From: a virus
Direction: 5' to 3' (one strand)
IMG/VR virus record: IMGVR_UViG_3300013131_002268
Span: 1-64,000 of that record
Length of the DNA stretch: 64,000 nt
Of this stretch, positions 41,858 to 52,825 are shown piece by piece. The notes under the pieces are model-generated. The model was given only the letters and a program-made list of their open reading frames with translations, had not been told where the DNA came from and did not search any database. A program made the translations under genes and the position numbers. The first letter of the stretch is position 1, and every line of letters starts with the position of its first letter.

Positions 41858-44800
41858 GCAGTATATTCGGTTATCTGACCAGCATTTAAAGCTGCTACAG
41901 CTTCTGATGTAAAGGCATCACCTTCGTTACCACCATTTTTATCATAAGAAATATGGAAATGGGAAGCTGTTGCTGTTGGTGATGGGTATCTATATTCATC
42001 CAAAAATTTAAATTGTGGGTTTTGACCAACCACAAACCCTTGAAGTATCTTTTTAACATTGTTTATTATTATCTCATTCTGTGGGGAGTATGTTACAGCT
42101 GTTTGTTGGTTTAATGGTTTTGATTTATTGTCGTTACGAATACTTATATAATTACTCGGTGTTGGTATTTTTTGTCCATTACCTATTACAAAATCTATTG
42201 CGTTACCCTTTGCATGTCTACTTTTGGCGCTATCTTTATGTGATTGGTCGTTACCAGCGGTAACCTGAACATAATATGTTGGGTATAGTTGTTTAATTTT
42301 ATTAAATACGGCTGATGCGTATCTCTCAATATCAGTACTTATGTCATTACCAGAGTTATCTATCGCTCTACCATTTTCAGTGTAATCTAATTTATTTAAG
42401 GTTTCTCTTAACTTATCAGCATTGGGTGTTTTCGGTACATCTAGCGATGGTTTATATTCTTTTGTTATTTCATAATAAGCAGCATCAATTCTACCACACC
42501 AACCGTTATACCAATCAAGATATATTTTAAGATTGTCTATTTTATCATATAACGGTTTGTTATTATTCATTCTACCCGATAAATCACTACCATCACTCAA
42601 TTCGGACAAATTATTTTTTACAATTGTATTATAACCACTCTTACCTTGTTGATGACTCAAATATGCGTCCCTAGTATTTTGTAGTGATGTTGGGTTAGTA
42701 TCAAGATTAAATATTGCTAATTGTGAAGCTGCAATGATAGAAATTAAATCATCAAATAATGAATTTGTTATTCGATTATTATCAGCTGGGTTTGCATTAT
42801 ATTTATCACGGATAGGTATTTTTAAAGATTTTCTTTGTTGGTCAACATTAGCAAAAAATGTATATTGATTGAAATCCTCCAGTTTATTGAATAATAAATC
42901 TGAAACCGATTTATTCACTTGATTTGCCGCATCAACACCAAACTGCATTAACCCAACATACCCAAGTGGGTTCATGCCGTCACCTATACCACCCTTATTA
43001 ACACCAACAACGGTTTCTAATACTGATATGGTTTTTAGAACGTTTATATCAACTTTAGTTAACTTAGCCGCGATGTCGAATATTTGATTATAGGTTAATC
43101 TTTGACCATTTTTAATTGTATTTGATTCTCTATCAAATAATGAATTGTTAAAACCATATTCTCTATTTGAGTTTTGGAAGTTGTATTGATAGATGTTCGT
43201 ATTTGTACTATTTGTAGCTTGATTTTTACCAGTAGCGGTATCTTCATTGGCATTTTTAACTGGAACTGGTTCATTACCTGTAGTACTATCTGTATTCACA
43301 GCTGGCTCATCTAAATCATATTTGATTGATGCTAAATCTTCTGACCCAGCTATTAATGACTTGATTTCGTAAAGGTCTTGATTTAGTTCAGTGTCAATAT
43401 CTTTAATTCTAACACCAGTAAATTGAGTAGTCATATGGTTCGGCTTGATATTATGCGTGGTATTAATTATAATATACCCACCCCTAAACATTGGTATATT
43501 GTTCAACTGAAAATACATCATAGGTTGTATCATCGGCATACCTAAAGCCTCAACTTTAGCACTATAACTTCTAGTTTGATACACATTATATAAATTTTGA
43601 CCCTTAAATGCTGGATTATTTTTATCCCCGCTATTACTTAACTTATCAATTATGACCAATGATTCTTCAGTTTCAACAAATTCTTTTTGGTCTAAGGTTA
43701 AGTCTTTGAAGAAGTTTTGATTTTGTTGTGCATAATTTACCTCAAATATTGGTATTGCCCTTTCACTTTTGCTTAAATCAGTATTAAAAGCTGAACTTTT
43801 TATTTGTTTGCCACACGGACTAAAATCAACACCATCATCAATAAAATCACTATTTTCACCTAAATCTAAATTTGTTGAGTTTTGACCAATATAGACACAA
43901 ACGAATGATGGTCCATATGTTATATTCTCGTCATTAGTCACCATGTCCAAATAACTAATTGGTCTAAATACAGACTTAAGACCTGCTTCATTTTTAAAAT
44001 TAACAAAAGTGGGTAACGGAATGAAGTTAAAATTATTATTAGCTAAAATATTACTAATAATATCAAAAAAACTTTGATTGTAATTTTTAATTAATAATTC
44101 AGAAATAACATCAGGATTGAGTATAAACTTATCGCTAATATCATTGTAGCCTTTATCTAAAAAGATAAAGGAATCAAATAAGTTATCATATTCACCAGTA
44201 TAGCCATAATTTGAACAGGGATAAAACATTTGACCACCTATTTCCCCCGAACCAATCCATTTATTATTTATTGCTGATAAATGTCGATAAATTTGTAATT
44301 TAATTAAATCATTTGAGGTGCTTTTAAAAATACCATTTTTAATTGTGTCCTCATCGATTTTTTGTTCACGGTACTCATCATAAAGTCTTCTAAATTCTTC
44401 AACAAATACTTCTAAGAATTTTTTAAATGTCGTTTTTTTAACCGTGATTGGTTTATAAGGGCCTGTCAATTTGTTATCCTCCCTTTGACTTTGATAAAAA
44501 GTATACGGTGATGCATTAAGTATTACCAACTGTTTACTAAATAACTTCATCAACGGGTTGTTTAATTCTGGTTTAAAATCAAAAGTTAATGAATAGAATC
44601 TACTATCCCCACCAACTGGTGGTTTATTAGGGAATATATACTTATAATTACTGCTATTTATCGGTTCATTAGAATACCATGGGTTATCTATACTAACATT
44701 AGCTGTCATAGCTGAATAGTTTATAACACTACTTCCTTGCCATGTCGTTAGGTTAGCTAAGTTATTACTATTTGTAATGTATCCATCTGGAAACACCTCT

Positions 44801-47800
44801 AAAAGTGTTCTTAAATATTTAAAGCCAGAGTCTATTGAAATATCATTGTATGACCAACTTTTAAATCTTTCTATGAACTCATCTTTTACTTGTTTTGGTA
44901 ACTTTAATAATGTTTCATCAACCTTACGATATTTACCAGTCGGACTAAAAAACATTGCTGGTTTATCCTCATTATCAATTTCTTTTGTTGATAAATTAAA
45001 AAATAACTCATCTGGTTTTGGATATACTGTTATACCAGGCACTAAATTAACATTAGTATCTACAGTTTTTGTTATTATGAGGTCTTCCCCAGTTTTTTTA
45101 AACTCTTCGTATCGCCATAATATACTACCAACCCAATAAACCCACAATGCTGGAGCATTAATAAATGCTGATGAACTAGTGAACATTCCCATTACACTAC
45201 GATAATTACCTAGTGAAAAATTATTGGACAGCGTGTTTTCAGTAAAGTTATTTTCGGTACCATCAATTAAACCTTTTAATGGTAATGTGTTTAAAAATAA
45301 AAATGATTTAGCTAAATCGGGGGACTTAGATATTGATTGTGCATAATACAAAGGGCTACCGAATAAGCTCACACCCCATAAATAACTTGAACTCGCTCCA
45401 GTTTTTGAAAAACCAAAACTAATATCTGTTACTACATTATTTTCGGTATTATTATTAGTTATTTGGTTATTAACGATTTGTATATTACTACCGTTACTTT
45501 CAAACTCATATAAAACAGGCCTTTGTGGAACGCCACCAGTAACAGTTAATTTATCACTACCTACGTATTTTGGATTTACACCTAATTTTGTACCATAGTT
45601 ACTTTCTGTGTTTGAAAAAAATAATGGTGACATTAACGAATAACCTTCACTGTTAGATATTGATTTAGCTTCATCATATGTCGCTTTGACTTTAGAAAAA
45701 TTGGTAACGCCAAATTTGTCCCTCTCAATCGGGTTGGTATTTTTTACTAATCTTGGTCTATCTGTTGATGCACCGCCAGATTCATTTAACGAGTTTTCCT
45801 CTGGATATTTACCATATAGATTACTTGATTTATAGTCATCATAGGTCTTTGTGGCTTTTTCTACTGGTAATGTATAATCGCTATTAGCATAGGTAGTATA
45901 ATCAATTATACGCAAATAAGTTGCACCATCATCAACTTTATTATCTTCAGAAGTGCCATTAACATAGTTACCTAAATACGTGGAAGTTACATTACCAGAT
46001 AGTGCTGGGTTATTAATCAGCTTAAATCCATTATAGAACGCAATACCATCATAATCACCATCTATCGGTATGTAGGCTCTACCAGTATCTTCAGTGTTAA
46101 TATATGTATATTTATATTCATCTGCAACCTCATCCATATATATAGTACCACCTGCTGGATGTTTTAAATCACCAGAAATCATAAATTCACCCTTTGTATA
46201 TGAATTGATAACAGAATCTGCTGTTTTATAAAAATCGACAAGTGCTGATTTTTTAGTAAAATCGGAATCATCATACCCTATACCATCAAACATGTTCCAA
46301 GCCTCAAACTTTGCCATAAATTCTAACAGGTCTGGATTTGGTACGTTATTATTATCATAACCTGCGTTACCAATACCTAAATAAATAAACATTCGATACA
46401 TTAATAACCTAAAATATTCGTCAGGTTTGGCTTTATTACCTAATCTGAAATATGGGTTTTTATTGTAACCAAAAATGCTTATTGGTGTATCTAAGGGATT
46501 TAAACAAAACCAAGTGCGTGGAGGGTTGTTTAAAAATGACGAAAGATTAATATCATCCCGTTTACTCTTTATTAAAGCCTCTAATAATTCTTCAACAAAT
46601 TTTAACTCATCAACTTCGTTGGCGTCAACTACAGAACCAAGCCATGTTTCATTACCATCTTTATTATATTCTGGCCAAGGATAAATGTCCGAATTTTGTT
46701 TAATATTTAAACTACCAGCTTTAAGTAATGATTCCAGTTGTTTTATTCTATCGTTAGATTTAGATGCTTTATCAGACACTCTAGCTATTGTTCTTAAAAA
46801 AGTATCACAACTAGCAACTAATGTTCTAAATATGGTTCCAATCGTAGGGTCTATATCAAAATTTCGCTTACCGTATCGTCTAATCTCTTTAGAAAATTCT
46901 TCCCGTAATTCTTTATCGTATACCTCATTAGCATCGATAATTTCATTTATCTCTATTGCATTCTTTTTGAGGTCATAAACATAAAAATTACCAGTATACT
47001 TTGATAATTTACTGTCATTAGTTCTAATCAAATTTGTTACCCTATCTTTATCCGTATCTATTGTCTTATCATAACCATTATTTGACGCATTAATAAAATT
47101 ATCAATTGAAGTTTCAATATTACTCGCTGAATCACCAATTTTTATTTTTTGATATGTAAGTGGTCCAGAAATAATTGGTAACATATTTTCTGGTTCAAAT
47201 TTAGTAGATTTTAAATATTTGTTTATTTCGGAAATTTTTTCGTTTAGTTTAGATTTATAGTCGTTTAATACATCATCTTTTTTTTCTTTTACATATACAA
47301 AATCATTACCGCTTATACCACTACCGATTCTATTAGCATCATCACCTAAACTTAAAATAAATTCTCGATTAAGTGATTTTATCTGTGATAAGATTTGATT
47401 GACTTTGTTTAACGAAGCTAATTTTTGGAAACTTTCACTATTTTGTTTTATATCTGGTATTGCACCCTTTAATTTTGCAAGTTTTTCTAACAAATCATTT
47501 ATAGTGTTGGTTTGCTTTGAAGCATCAGCATCAACTATCTTTTTATCATAATCTGATTTTACATTTATAAATTCTTCACTACCAATGGTTGTATATGGTA
47601 TGGCCTTTAAATAACCAATTAACATATCGGTTAACATTGCATAAGTGTAACCTATGAATTCAGCCTCAATTTCAAAATTTCCAGTTTGTGAATTAAATTT
47701 GGCATTCCATTTGGTTAAATGTAAACAATAACTGACCGCTTTACCATAATAACCCTTAACCGTCAAATTAAATAATGGGTATGGTAATTCAAAAAACATA

Positions 47801-48234
47801 CTGTATTTTGAATTATTTCCTCTAGCTATCATATTACCCCTAGTGTCAATAAAATTAATTTTAACTAATGGTGTATATGCGGTATCAAATGATATGTCGA
47901 TAGATGTAATACCAAAACCTTCTAAAGAATCATCACCTGATGGTTTATCAAAAGTTGTACTAATATCAGTATAACTAGTCGTAAGTGACCTATCGCAATC
48001 GTCAGAGCCAACTTTACTTCCGTGTATGAAATTTATAAAACCAATATTATTACCACTATTTGTTAGGGTATCATTAACAATTCTAGAACGAGATTTTGAT
48101 GTTGTGGTTAAACTGACATATATCGATAAATCTTCATGATTAATAGGTGTATTAGTTAATATATTATCATCCAAATTATTTGGGTCAACATATAAAGCTC
48201 TAGGTATTTTTGGTGTATTATCCATGTCTATCAA
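41854..48234 (-). CDS. giant baseplate hub protein with lytic transglycosylase and M15-like peptidase domains
   Basis: The 2126-residue protein has a hub-like N-terminal half (TKWNAKFNSQTGNFEIEAEF then IGYTYAMLTDMLIGYL). At about residues 1715-1775 is an SLT-type lytic transglycosylase pattern: YNQIFDIAAKLTKVDINVLK, catalytic Glu in SVLETVVG at about 1740, then NPLGYVGLMQFG. From about 2005 a metal-dependent M15-like peptidase pattern follows: SRHAKGNAIDFVIG (His and Asp ligands) and SHFHISYD near 2091. So it can cut both glycan and peptide parts of the cell wall during injection, like T4 gp5 but with two activities. Its stop precedes a promoter. It overlaps the LysM/gp53-like gene upstream by four bases. 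Confidence 0.75.
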   Translation of the reverse strand: MIDMDNTPKIPRALYVDPNNLDDNILTNTPINHEDLSIYVSLTTTSKSRSRIVNDTLTNSGNNIGFINFIHGSKVGSDDCDRSLTTSYTDISTTFDKPSGDDSLEGFGITSIDISFDTAYTPLVKINFIDTRGNMIARGNNSKYSMFFELPYPLFNLTVKGYYGKAVSYCLHLTKWNAKFNSQTGNFEIEAEFIGYTYAMLTDMLIGYLKAIPYTTIGSEEFINVKSDYDKKIVDADASKQTNTINDLLEKLAKLKGAIPDIKQNSESFQKLASLNKVNQILSQIKSLNREFILSLGDDANRIGSGISGNDFVYVKEKKDDVLNDYKSKLNEKISEINKYLKSTKFEPENMLPIISGPLTYQKIKIGDSASNIETSIDNFINASNNGYDKTIDTDKDRVTNLIRTNDSKLSKYTGNFYVYDLKKNAIEINEIIDANEVYDKELREEFSKEIRRYGKRNFDIDPTIGTIFRTLVASCDTFLRTIARVSDKASKSNDRIKQLESLLKAGSLNIKQNSDIYPWPEYNKDGNETWLGSVVDANEVDELKFVEELLEALIKSKRDDINLSSFLNNPPRTWFCLNPLDTPISIFGYNKNPYFRLGNKAKPDEYFRLLMYRMFIYLGIGNAGYDNNNVPNPDLLEFMAKFEAWNMFDGIGYDDSDFTKKSALVDFYKTADSVINSYTKGEFMISGDLKHPAGGTIYMDEVADEYKYTYINTEDTGRAYIPIDGDYDGIAFYNGFKLINNPALSGNVTSTYLGNYVNGTSEDNKVDDGATYLRIIDYTTYANSDYTLPVEKATKTYDDYKSSNLYGKYPEENSLNESGGASTDRPRLVKNTNPIERDKFGVTNFSKVKATYDEAKSISNSEGYSLMSPLFFSNTESNYGTKLGVNPKYVGSDKLTVTGGVPQRPVLYEFESNGSNIQIVNNQITNNNTENNVVTDISFGFSKTGASSSYLWGVSLFGSPLYYAQSISKSPDLAKSFLFLNTLPLKGLIDGTENNFTENTLSNNFSLGNYRSVMGMFTSSSAFINAPALWVYWVGSILWRYEEFKKTGEDLIITKTVDTNVNLVPGITVYPKPDELFFNLSTKEIDNEDKPAMFFSPTGKYRKVDETLLKLPKQVKDEFIERFKSWSYNDISIDSGFKYLRTLLEVFPDGYITNSNNLANLTTWQGSSVINYSAMTANVSIDNPWYSNEPINSSNYKYIFPNKPPVGGDSRFYSLTFDFKPELNNPLMKLFSKQLVILNASPYTFYQSQREDNKLTGPYKPITVKKTTFKKFLEVFVEEFRRLYDEYREQKIDEDTIKNGIFKSTSNDLIKLQIYRHLSAINNKWIGSGEIGGQMFYPCSNYGYTGEYDNLFDSFIFLDKGYNDISDKFILNPDVISELLIKNYNQSFFDIISNILANNNFNFIPLPTFVNFKNEAGLKSVFRPISYLDMVTNDENITYGPSFVCVYIGQNSTNLDLGENSDFIDDGVDFSPCGKQIKSSAFNTDLSKSERAIPIFEVNYAQQNQNFFKDLTLDQKEFVETEESLVIIDKLSNSGDKNNPAFKGQNLYNVYQTRSYSAKVEALGMPMIQPMMYFQLNNIPMFRGGYIIINTTHNIKPNHMTTQFTGVRIKDIDTELNQDLYEIKSLIAGSEDLASIKYDLDEPAVNTDSTTGNEPVPVKNANEDTATGKNQATNSTNTNIYQYNFQNSNREYGFNNSLFDRESNTIKNGQRLTYNQIFDIAAKLTKVDINVLKTISVLETVVGVNKGGIGDGMNPLGYVGLMQFGVDAANQVNKSVSDLLFNKLEDFNQYTFFANVDQQRKSLKIPIRDKYNANPADNNRITNSLFDDLISIIAASQLAIFNLDTNPTSLQNTRDAYLSHQQGKSGYNTIVKNNLSELSDGSDLSGRMNNNKPLYDKIDNLKIYLDWYNGWCGRIDAAYYEITKEYKPSLDVPKTPNADKLRETLNKLDYTENGRAIDNSGNDISTDIERYASAVFNKIKQLYPTYYVQVTAGNDQSHKDSAKSRHAKGNAIDFVIGNGQKIPTPSNYISIRNDNKSKPLNQQTAVTYSPQNEIIINNVKKILQGFVVGQNPQFKFLDEYRYPSPTATASHFHISYDKNGGNEGDAFTSEAVAALNAGQITEYTA

Positions 48235-48545
48235 CCATATAAGTTTTTATACCTATTAACAGCACTGATATATCTTTCAACAGCACTGTCAAATGGAAAT
48301 GGAACCCTAATTATATCCCTATCTTTAATATCAAACTCCAAACCACCATATTGTGGATTCGCAGCCATAATTAGAAATCCATGATAACCATTACCATAAT
48401 AGGTTTGACTCAATATGTCAAGCCTTGTTTCACCAGCTTTGTATAAAACTTGTTTATCTGTATTCGCAATAGGTATCTTTATACCAGGCACTGGCTTAAC
48501 AGTACCATTCACTTTAAATTTTTCATATCTATCAAAATAAGGCAT
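48231..48545 (-). CDS. LysM/gp53-like baseplate protein
   Basis: The 104-residue protein contains VLYKAGETRLDILSQTYYGN then GYHGFLIMAANPQYGG and IKDRDIIRVPFP, a LysM-like fold found in T4 gp53 and P2 gpX baseplate proteins. These small proteins clamp the wedge to the hub. It lies between the 1342-residue and the hub genes and overlaps the hub gene by four bases (ATGA). The length fits gpX better than gp53. Confidence 0.7.
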   Translation of the reverse strand: MPYFDRYEKFKVNGTVKPVPGIKIPIANTDKQVLYKAGETRLDILSQTYYGNGYHGFLIMAANPQYGGLEFDIKDRDIIRVPFPFDSAVERYISAVNRYKNLYG

Positions 48546-48558
48546 TGGTTATTAAAAA

Positions 48559-51500
48559 TTAATTAGTTGTTATGTTAGCTGTTAATGGTGTATCTATACC
48601 ATCTAAAGTAACCGTTAGTTTATTTAATAGACCAGGAAACTCAAACTGGTTAACATCATAATTTTGGTTATCACTGGTTCCATATGTAATAGCGGTGATT
48701 TCTAAAATATATGTCTGAGCTAAATCAACGCTGTTAAGCTGTTGGTTAGGATATTGGACATCTTGAACCGCAGCCGATACATTAACTGTGGTGCTATCAT
48801 CAACCTTAACAGATATTATATAATCTTTAGACAATGCTGTATTATCAGTACCCTCAACTCTAGTTATTGAAAAATTAAGAGTGGTGCCATCCCAGAACGC
48901 TCTACTGATTGTTAATCGTTCAAAATCAGATTGTTCTGGCGAAACCTCGACTGGTGGTTGATTAGCATCATTTGCTGAATCTGCTTCTTGTTCTTGATTT
49001 GTATCTGGAACAATTGTGTTATTTGTATCAATACCTTCAGTATCAACTGGGTCTTCATCAATTGGGTCAACCAATGTTGTTGGGTATTTACCTCTATTAA
49101 TTGTAGCATTACCAAACTCACCATCAACCGTGTCAGATTGTGGACTGTACATTTCAGTGTTTGCAAAGAAGTTATATGATACCGCATTTTGTAATCTATT
49201 TATAGGTGCGCTCAAACTAGAACCACCAATAAATGCGAAATTAAGGTCTACAGTACATATCATAGGTTGTACACCAACACCCTCTGGGTTTAAATCCCAA
49301 ACTAATGGGTCAAAACTGAAGTTCATTGAGTCAATCACAATCTTTGTGTGGTAAAAATCACCAATTCTTAGTATACAAATTGGTGGTCGACCGAAAGCTA
49401 AATTGTCAGGACTACAATTTCTAGTAGCGTTTGATACATTATTTAAATTGGTTATCGTGTTACCAGCTTCATCCTTAAAAAACCCTGTTGGTCCTTGTCT
49501 GGTACATTGCTGTAAGAAGGTTAATCGACTATTAAAACCTTCTGGTGTTATTGAATGAAATGATGGGTGAAAAAATGATATTTTCTCACTTATTGAGTTA
49601 TAGACAAATTTATTTTCCTGAGCTAATTTTTTAAAATACAACGACTCATTATACCATCTACTTTTAACTTTTTGATTAAGATTAAATTCAATCGTTTCTC
49701 TTTGAGGTTGTTTTTTGTTTGGATTTATTAATTCGGCTAATACAGAATCAAATTTGAATTGGACTGTTACCTTTATATTTTCTTTGAAGATTTTGTTATC
49801 AGTTCTCAAAGGAACTCCATTAAAATCAACTAATGGTACATTAATTGTACCTCCATCAACTAATTTATAACGTTTATTAACTAATGATGCCCCATTGCTA
49901 TCAACATCTTGAAACTGTATTATTTCATTTTCAAACCAATTCTGTATTTCAACACCACGACCCCTTCTAGCTAAATCAGATTCACCAGTAACGCCATATG
50001 TTGTTATTATTACTCTACAGGCTTGGCAATTTGTCATACCTTCAGCTAAACTTTCAAAAAATTGAATTGATGATTTACCTTCGTTTAGACCATAATTTGT
50101 AAAATCAGTTCTAGTAATTCCATCTTCGTCACCATAACTACCTAAACCAGCACCATAACCATTTGGGTTTTGTTGATAATTTATGTCAGTACTGCCACTT
50201 AAACCATCTTCAAAACCATTATCTAAAACATCACTTAATAAACTATCATTATATGGGAAATATATTGTGAATTCAGGTGGCTCTGGTTGAGGTGTATTGT
50301 TGACTTTATCAATTGCTTGGTTGTTAGCTATTTCAAGAGCTTGCAATTCATTTGCTGATAGTCGGCTTCTAACTCTATCATCAACTTCAAAACCACCAGC
50401 AAAGAATGAACTTATCAACTCATCACTTTCACCTTTTAAACTATTCAAATACGCTGGATGGTCAATAATCATTTTGAACTGTAATGTACCAGTTCTAGTT
50501 GTATTATTGTATGTATAAATTGGTTCACCTCTACCAATAAAATCTGTTTTTTCCCAATTAACTGATGTGTTATCAGTAAACGCCATATCATAAGGTGGAA
50601 ACCACATTATTCTACCTCGTTTACCTGTCGTTGGGTCACCATTACCAATTTCTTCTGGAATTAAATTTTGTTCATAACCAGCCCATGCCAAATTCTCAAT
50701 TGAAAACATATATTTTTTAGTTTCAACAGCTGGAAGTATTGAAAGGTCACCTTGTCTACTAAAATCTGATGGTTGGTCACTATATGGTGTTATTTTAACA
50801 AAACCATTATCATCTAATACCGATTTTTCAGTGTTACGTCTTTGATTGGTACCAGCATTACCTAAAACACCACTATGTTTCTGTAATCTATTAACCCTAT
50901 CATATCTTCTTGATGAATTAAACGTTCTGAAAAACATTGTTTCTGGGTCACTTTCCTGAGTTTGACCATTGAATTTAACCTTATTACTACCCCTAGAAGC
51001 ATAGCTAAACCCGTTATTATTAACAACAGCTGAATTAACCTCTGTCTTATCTTGAATCCTAAAACGGTCATTGACCATAGTTTTCATCTTTTCATTTTGA
51101 ATAGAATCAATACCAGCACCAGCATTAAATAATTGTTGAGTTTTACCCAACATTGATTTCTTATCAAAATTTCTACTATCCAACCCCCATGTAAATGGTA
51201 TCGTTTCACTACCACCATCACCGTCATCGACTGTTATTGTCTTATCAGCTAATGATTGAAAACCAGAATCCCTAACCATCCCTTCCAATTGATAGTTACT
51301 TCTTGATATCGGATTATTCTCTGAACCAAATTCAATATCAATCACTTGACCATCAGTGGTTTGAAAAGCATATATATTAGCATTTAAACCTTGATTTGGA
51401 CTTCTTGGGTCTCTGAAACCTGGTGCATATCCGCTTTTTCTATCGTTAGAACTTAATAAATTTTGACGTAAATTGAAAAATAAAGCTTCAATCTGACCTC

Positions 51501-52587
51501 TACCAGTATTCTCAATCATACTGTTAGCCCTTTCAATATTACCAATAGGGTTCTCTGATGAAAATATAGATGACGTTGTTGATAATAGACTTACTGGTGT
51601 TTGAAATCCTAATATGCGTTCCGCATAATCCAAAAATCCTCCAGCAGTACCCTTTGCAACGGTTATACTATAATTTGGTATTAGAAAACTATCACCTTGA
51701 AGTATACTTATTGGATTGGTATTGATATTACCTAATGTTTCTTCAACTAAATTGAATGCAGCATTCTGTCTTATTGCAAAACCTAATCTATCAGCAGCAA
51801 TAATACCTAACGGTGTTTCTGGTGTATCAGTGCTTCTACCACCACTTAAAAGGCTTGTAACGTCAAATAACGGGTCTGTGCCACTAACTGAATAATTTGG
51901 AACAATACCACCTAAAAGATTATCTATGACCGTAGAAGCGTTGTTAGAGGGTCCTCCGCCAACAATACCAGCCATTCTTTCAGCATAATTTGGTAAATTC
52001 TTATCAGTAACAACTGGTGTAGTTATAATATCAGCTAATATTTGAGATTCAAAATCTAAATATTTGTTCTTAGTAGTAATATTTTTCCTATATGATTTTG
52101 AATCATCACTTGTACCTAAATCAGCTAAACTATAATCATAATTGATAAAGGTCTCTTCAGTTGGTTGATATGTAACTAAAGATATTGTTGTATTATTCTC
52201 TAATAAACCTTGATATTTGTTCTTTAAAGCATTGAACTCTTTATAAAATTCACTGTTTTGAACTATTGGACTATTTGCTGGTTCTGGACTTGTATTATAC
52301 GGTTGTCCGTCTGAATAATTAATTGGTGTTGTTACTATGGATACTCTTTGGTAATCTGTTAGTTCACCTTGAAATTTATTATTGATTATCAATAAATCCT
52401 TATATAAATCACCAAGTTCTTCTATATTGTCAGAAGGTCTAACATTCTGTGTACCATTGGTAGTACTTGCTAACTGACCAATATCAAATAATAAACCAGA
52501 AAGACCATTTTCTTCAACAGTATCTGAAATAATATTCCTTGCAAGTAAACTTTCTCTAATACTTGGTGATAAACTACTTATATCCAT
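48559..52587 (-). CDS. giant baseplate/tail-tip protein
   Basis: The 1342-residue protein starts MDISSLSPSIRESLLARNII. It is located after the tape measure and before the hub, a place held by tail-tip or baseplate proteins. About residues 850-890 read CQACRVIITTYGVTG then ESDLARRGRGVEIQNWF, a weak match to the OmpA-type peptidoglycan-binding consensus, but the usual N-x-x-L-S step is missing. A later stretch, PPICILRIGDFYHTKIVIDS then MNFSFDPLVWDLNPEGVGVQ, resembles tail proteins that bind the tube end. The C-terminus has a fibronectin-like beta domain (ISRAFWDGTTLNFSITRVEG). Confidence 0.5.
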   Translation of the reverse strand: MDISSLSPSIRESLLARNIISDTVEENGLSGLLFDIGQLASTTNGTQNVRPSDNIEELGDLYKDLLIINNKFQGELTDYQRVSIVTTPINYSDGQPYNTSPEPANSPIVQNSEFYKEFNALKNKYQGLLENNTTISLVTYQPTEETFINYDYSLADLGTSDDSKSYRKNITTKNKYLDFESQILADIITTPVVTDKNLPNYAERMAGIVGGGPSNNASTVIDNLLGGIVPNYSVSGTDPLFDVTSLLSGGRSTDTPETPLGIIAADRLGFAIRQNAAFNLVEETLGNINTNPISILQGDSFLIPNYSITVAKGTAGGFLDYAERILGFQTPVSLLSTTSSIFSSENPIGNIERANSMIENTGRGQIEALFFNLRQNLLSSNDRKSGYAPGFRDPRSPNQGLNANIYAFQTTDGQVIDIEFGSENNPISRSNYQLEGMVRDSGFQSLADKTITVDDGDGGSETIPFTWGLDSRNFDKKSMLGKTQQLFNAGAGIDSIQNEKMKTMVNDRFRIQDKTEVNSAVVNNNGFSYASRGSNKVKFNGQTQESDPETMFFRTFNSSRRYDRVNRLQKHSGVLGNAGTNQRRNTEKSVLDDNGFVKITPYSDQPSDFSRQGDLSILPAVETKKYMFSIENLAWAGYEQNLIPEEIGNGDPTTGKRGRIMWFPPYDMAFTDNTSVNWEKTDFIGRGEPIYTYNNTTRTGTLQFKMIIDHPAYLNSLKGESDELISSFFAGGFEVDDRVRSRLSANELQALEIANNQAIDKVNNTPQPEPPEFTIYFPYNDSLLSDVLDNGFEDGLSGSTDINYQQNPNGYGAGLGSYGDEDGITRTDFTNYGLNEGKSSIQFFESLAEGMTNCQACRVIITTYGVTGESDLARRGRGVEIQNWFENEIIQFQDVDSNGASLVNKRYKLVDGGTINVPLVDFNGVPLRTDNKIFKENIKVTVQFKFDSVLAELINPNKKQPQRETIEFNLNQKVKSRWYNESLYFKKLAQENKFVYNSISEKISFFHPSFHSITPEGFNSRLTFLQQCTRQGPTGFFKDEAGNTITNLNNVSNATRNCSPDNLAFGRPPICILRIGDFYHTKIVIDSMNFSFDPLVWDLNPEGVGVQPMICTVDLNFAFIGGSSLSAPINRLQNAVSYNFFANTEMYSPQSDTVDGEFGNATINRGKYPTTLVDPIDEDPVDTEGIDTNNTIVPDTNQEQEADSANDANQPPVEVSPEQSDFERLTISRAFWDGTTLNFSITRVEGTDNTALSKDYIISVKVDDSTTVNVSAAVQDVQYPNQQLNSVDLAQTYILEITAITYGTSDNQNYDVNQFEFPGLLNKLTVTLDGIDTPLTANITTN

Positions 52588-52825
52588 TTAACTTATCCTT
52601 TACCATAAATAGTTTAATCATTGAAAATTGAAAACTACTATACTCAAAATAAGTCACTATACTATAAAAGTATATAATATATATTATATTATTATTTATA
52701 TTATATATTATTAATTATATATATTTAGTTATATTGGCCCCCCTTTTATTCCCCCCGTTAGGTTAATGCAAATTAACAATATTTTTTACCAAAAGTCAAG
52801 TCTCTTAGTGAAAAAAATCAAATTA
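52588..52825. other. intergenic region: AT repeats and C-tracts after the tape measure gene
   Basis: No gene is seen. The middle part (about 52665-52730) is almost pure A/T with many TATA steps able to form cruciforms. The right part holds two runs of six C on the plus strand (GGCCCCCCTTTTATTCCCCC plus C, about 52737-52758), unusual in this genome. It probably separates the tape measure and baseplate transcripts. Confidence 0.6.
52606..52611 (-). promoter_or_regulatory. candidate late promoter box (TATTTA)
   Basis: Minus strand AACTATTTATGGTAAAGGATA lies 18 bases before the ATG at 52587. It matches the recurrent structural-gene box. Confidence 0.35.
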
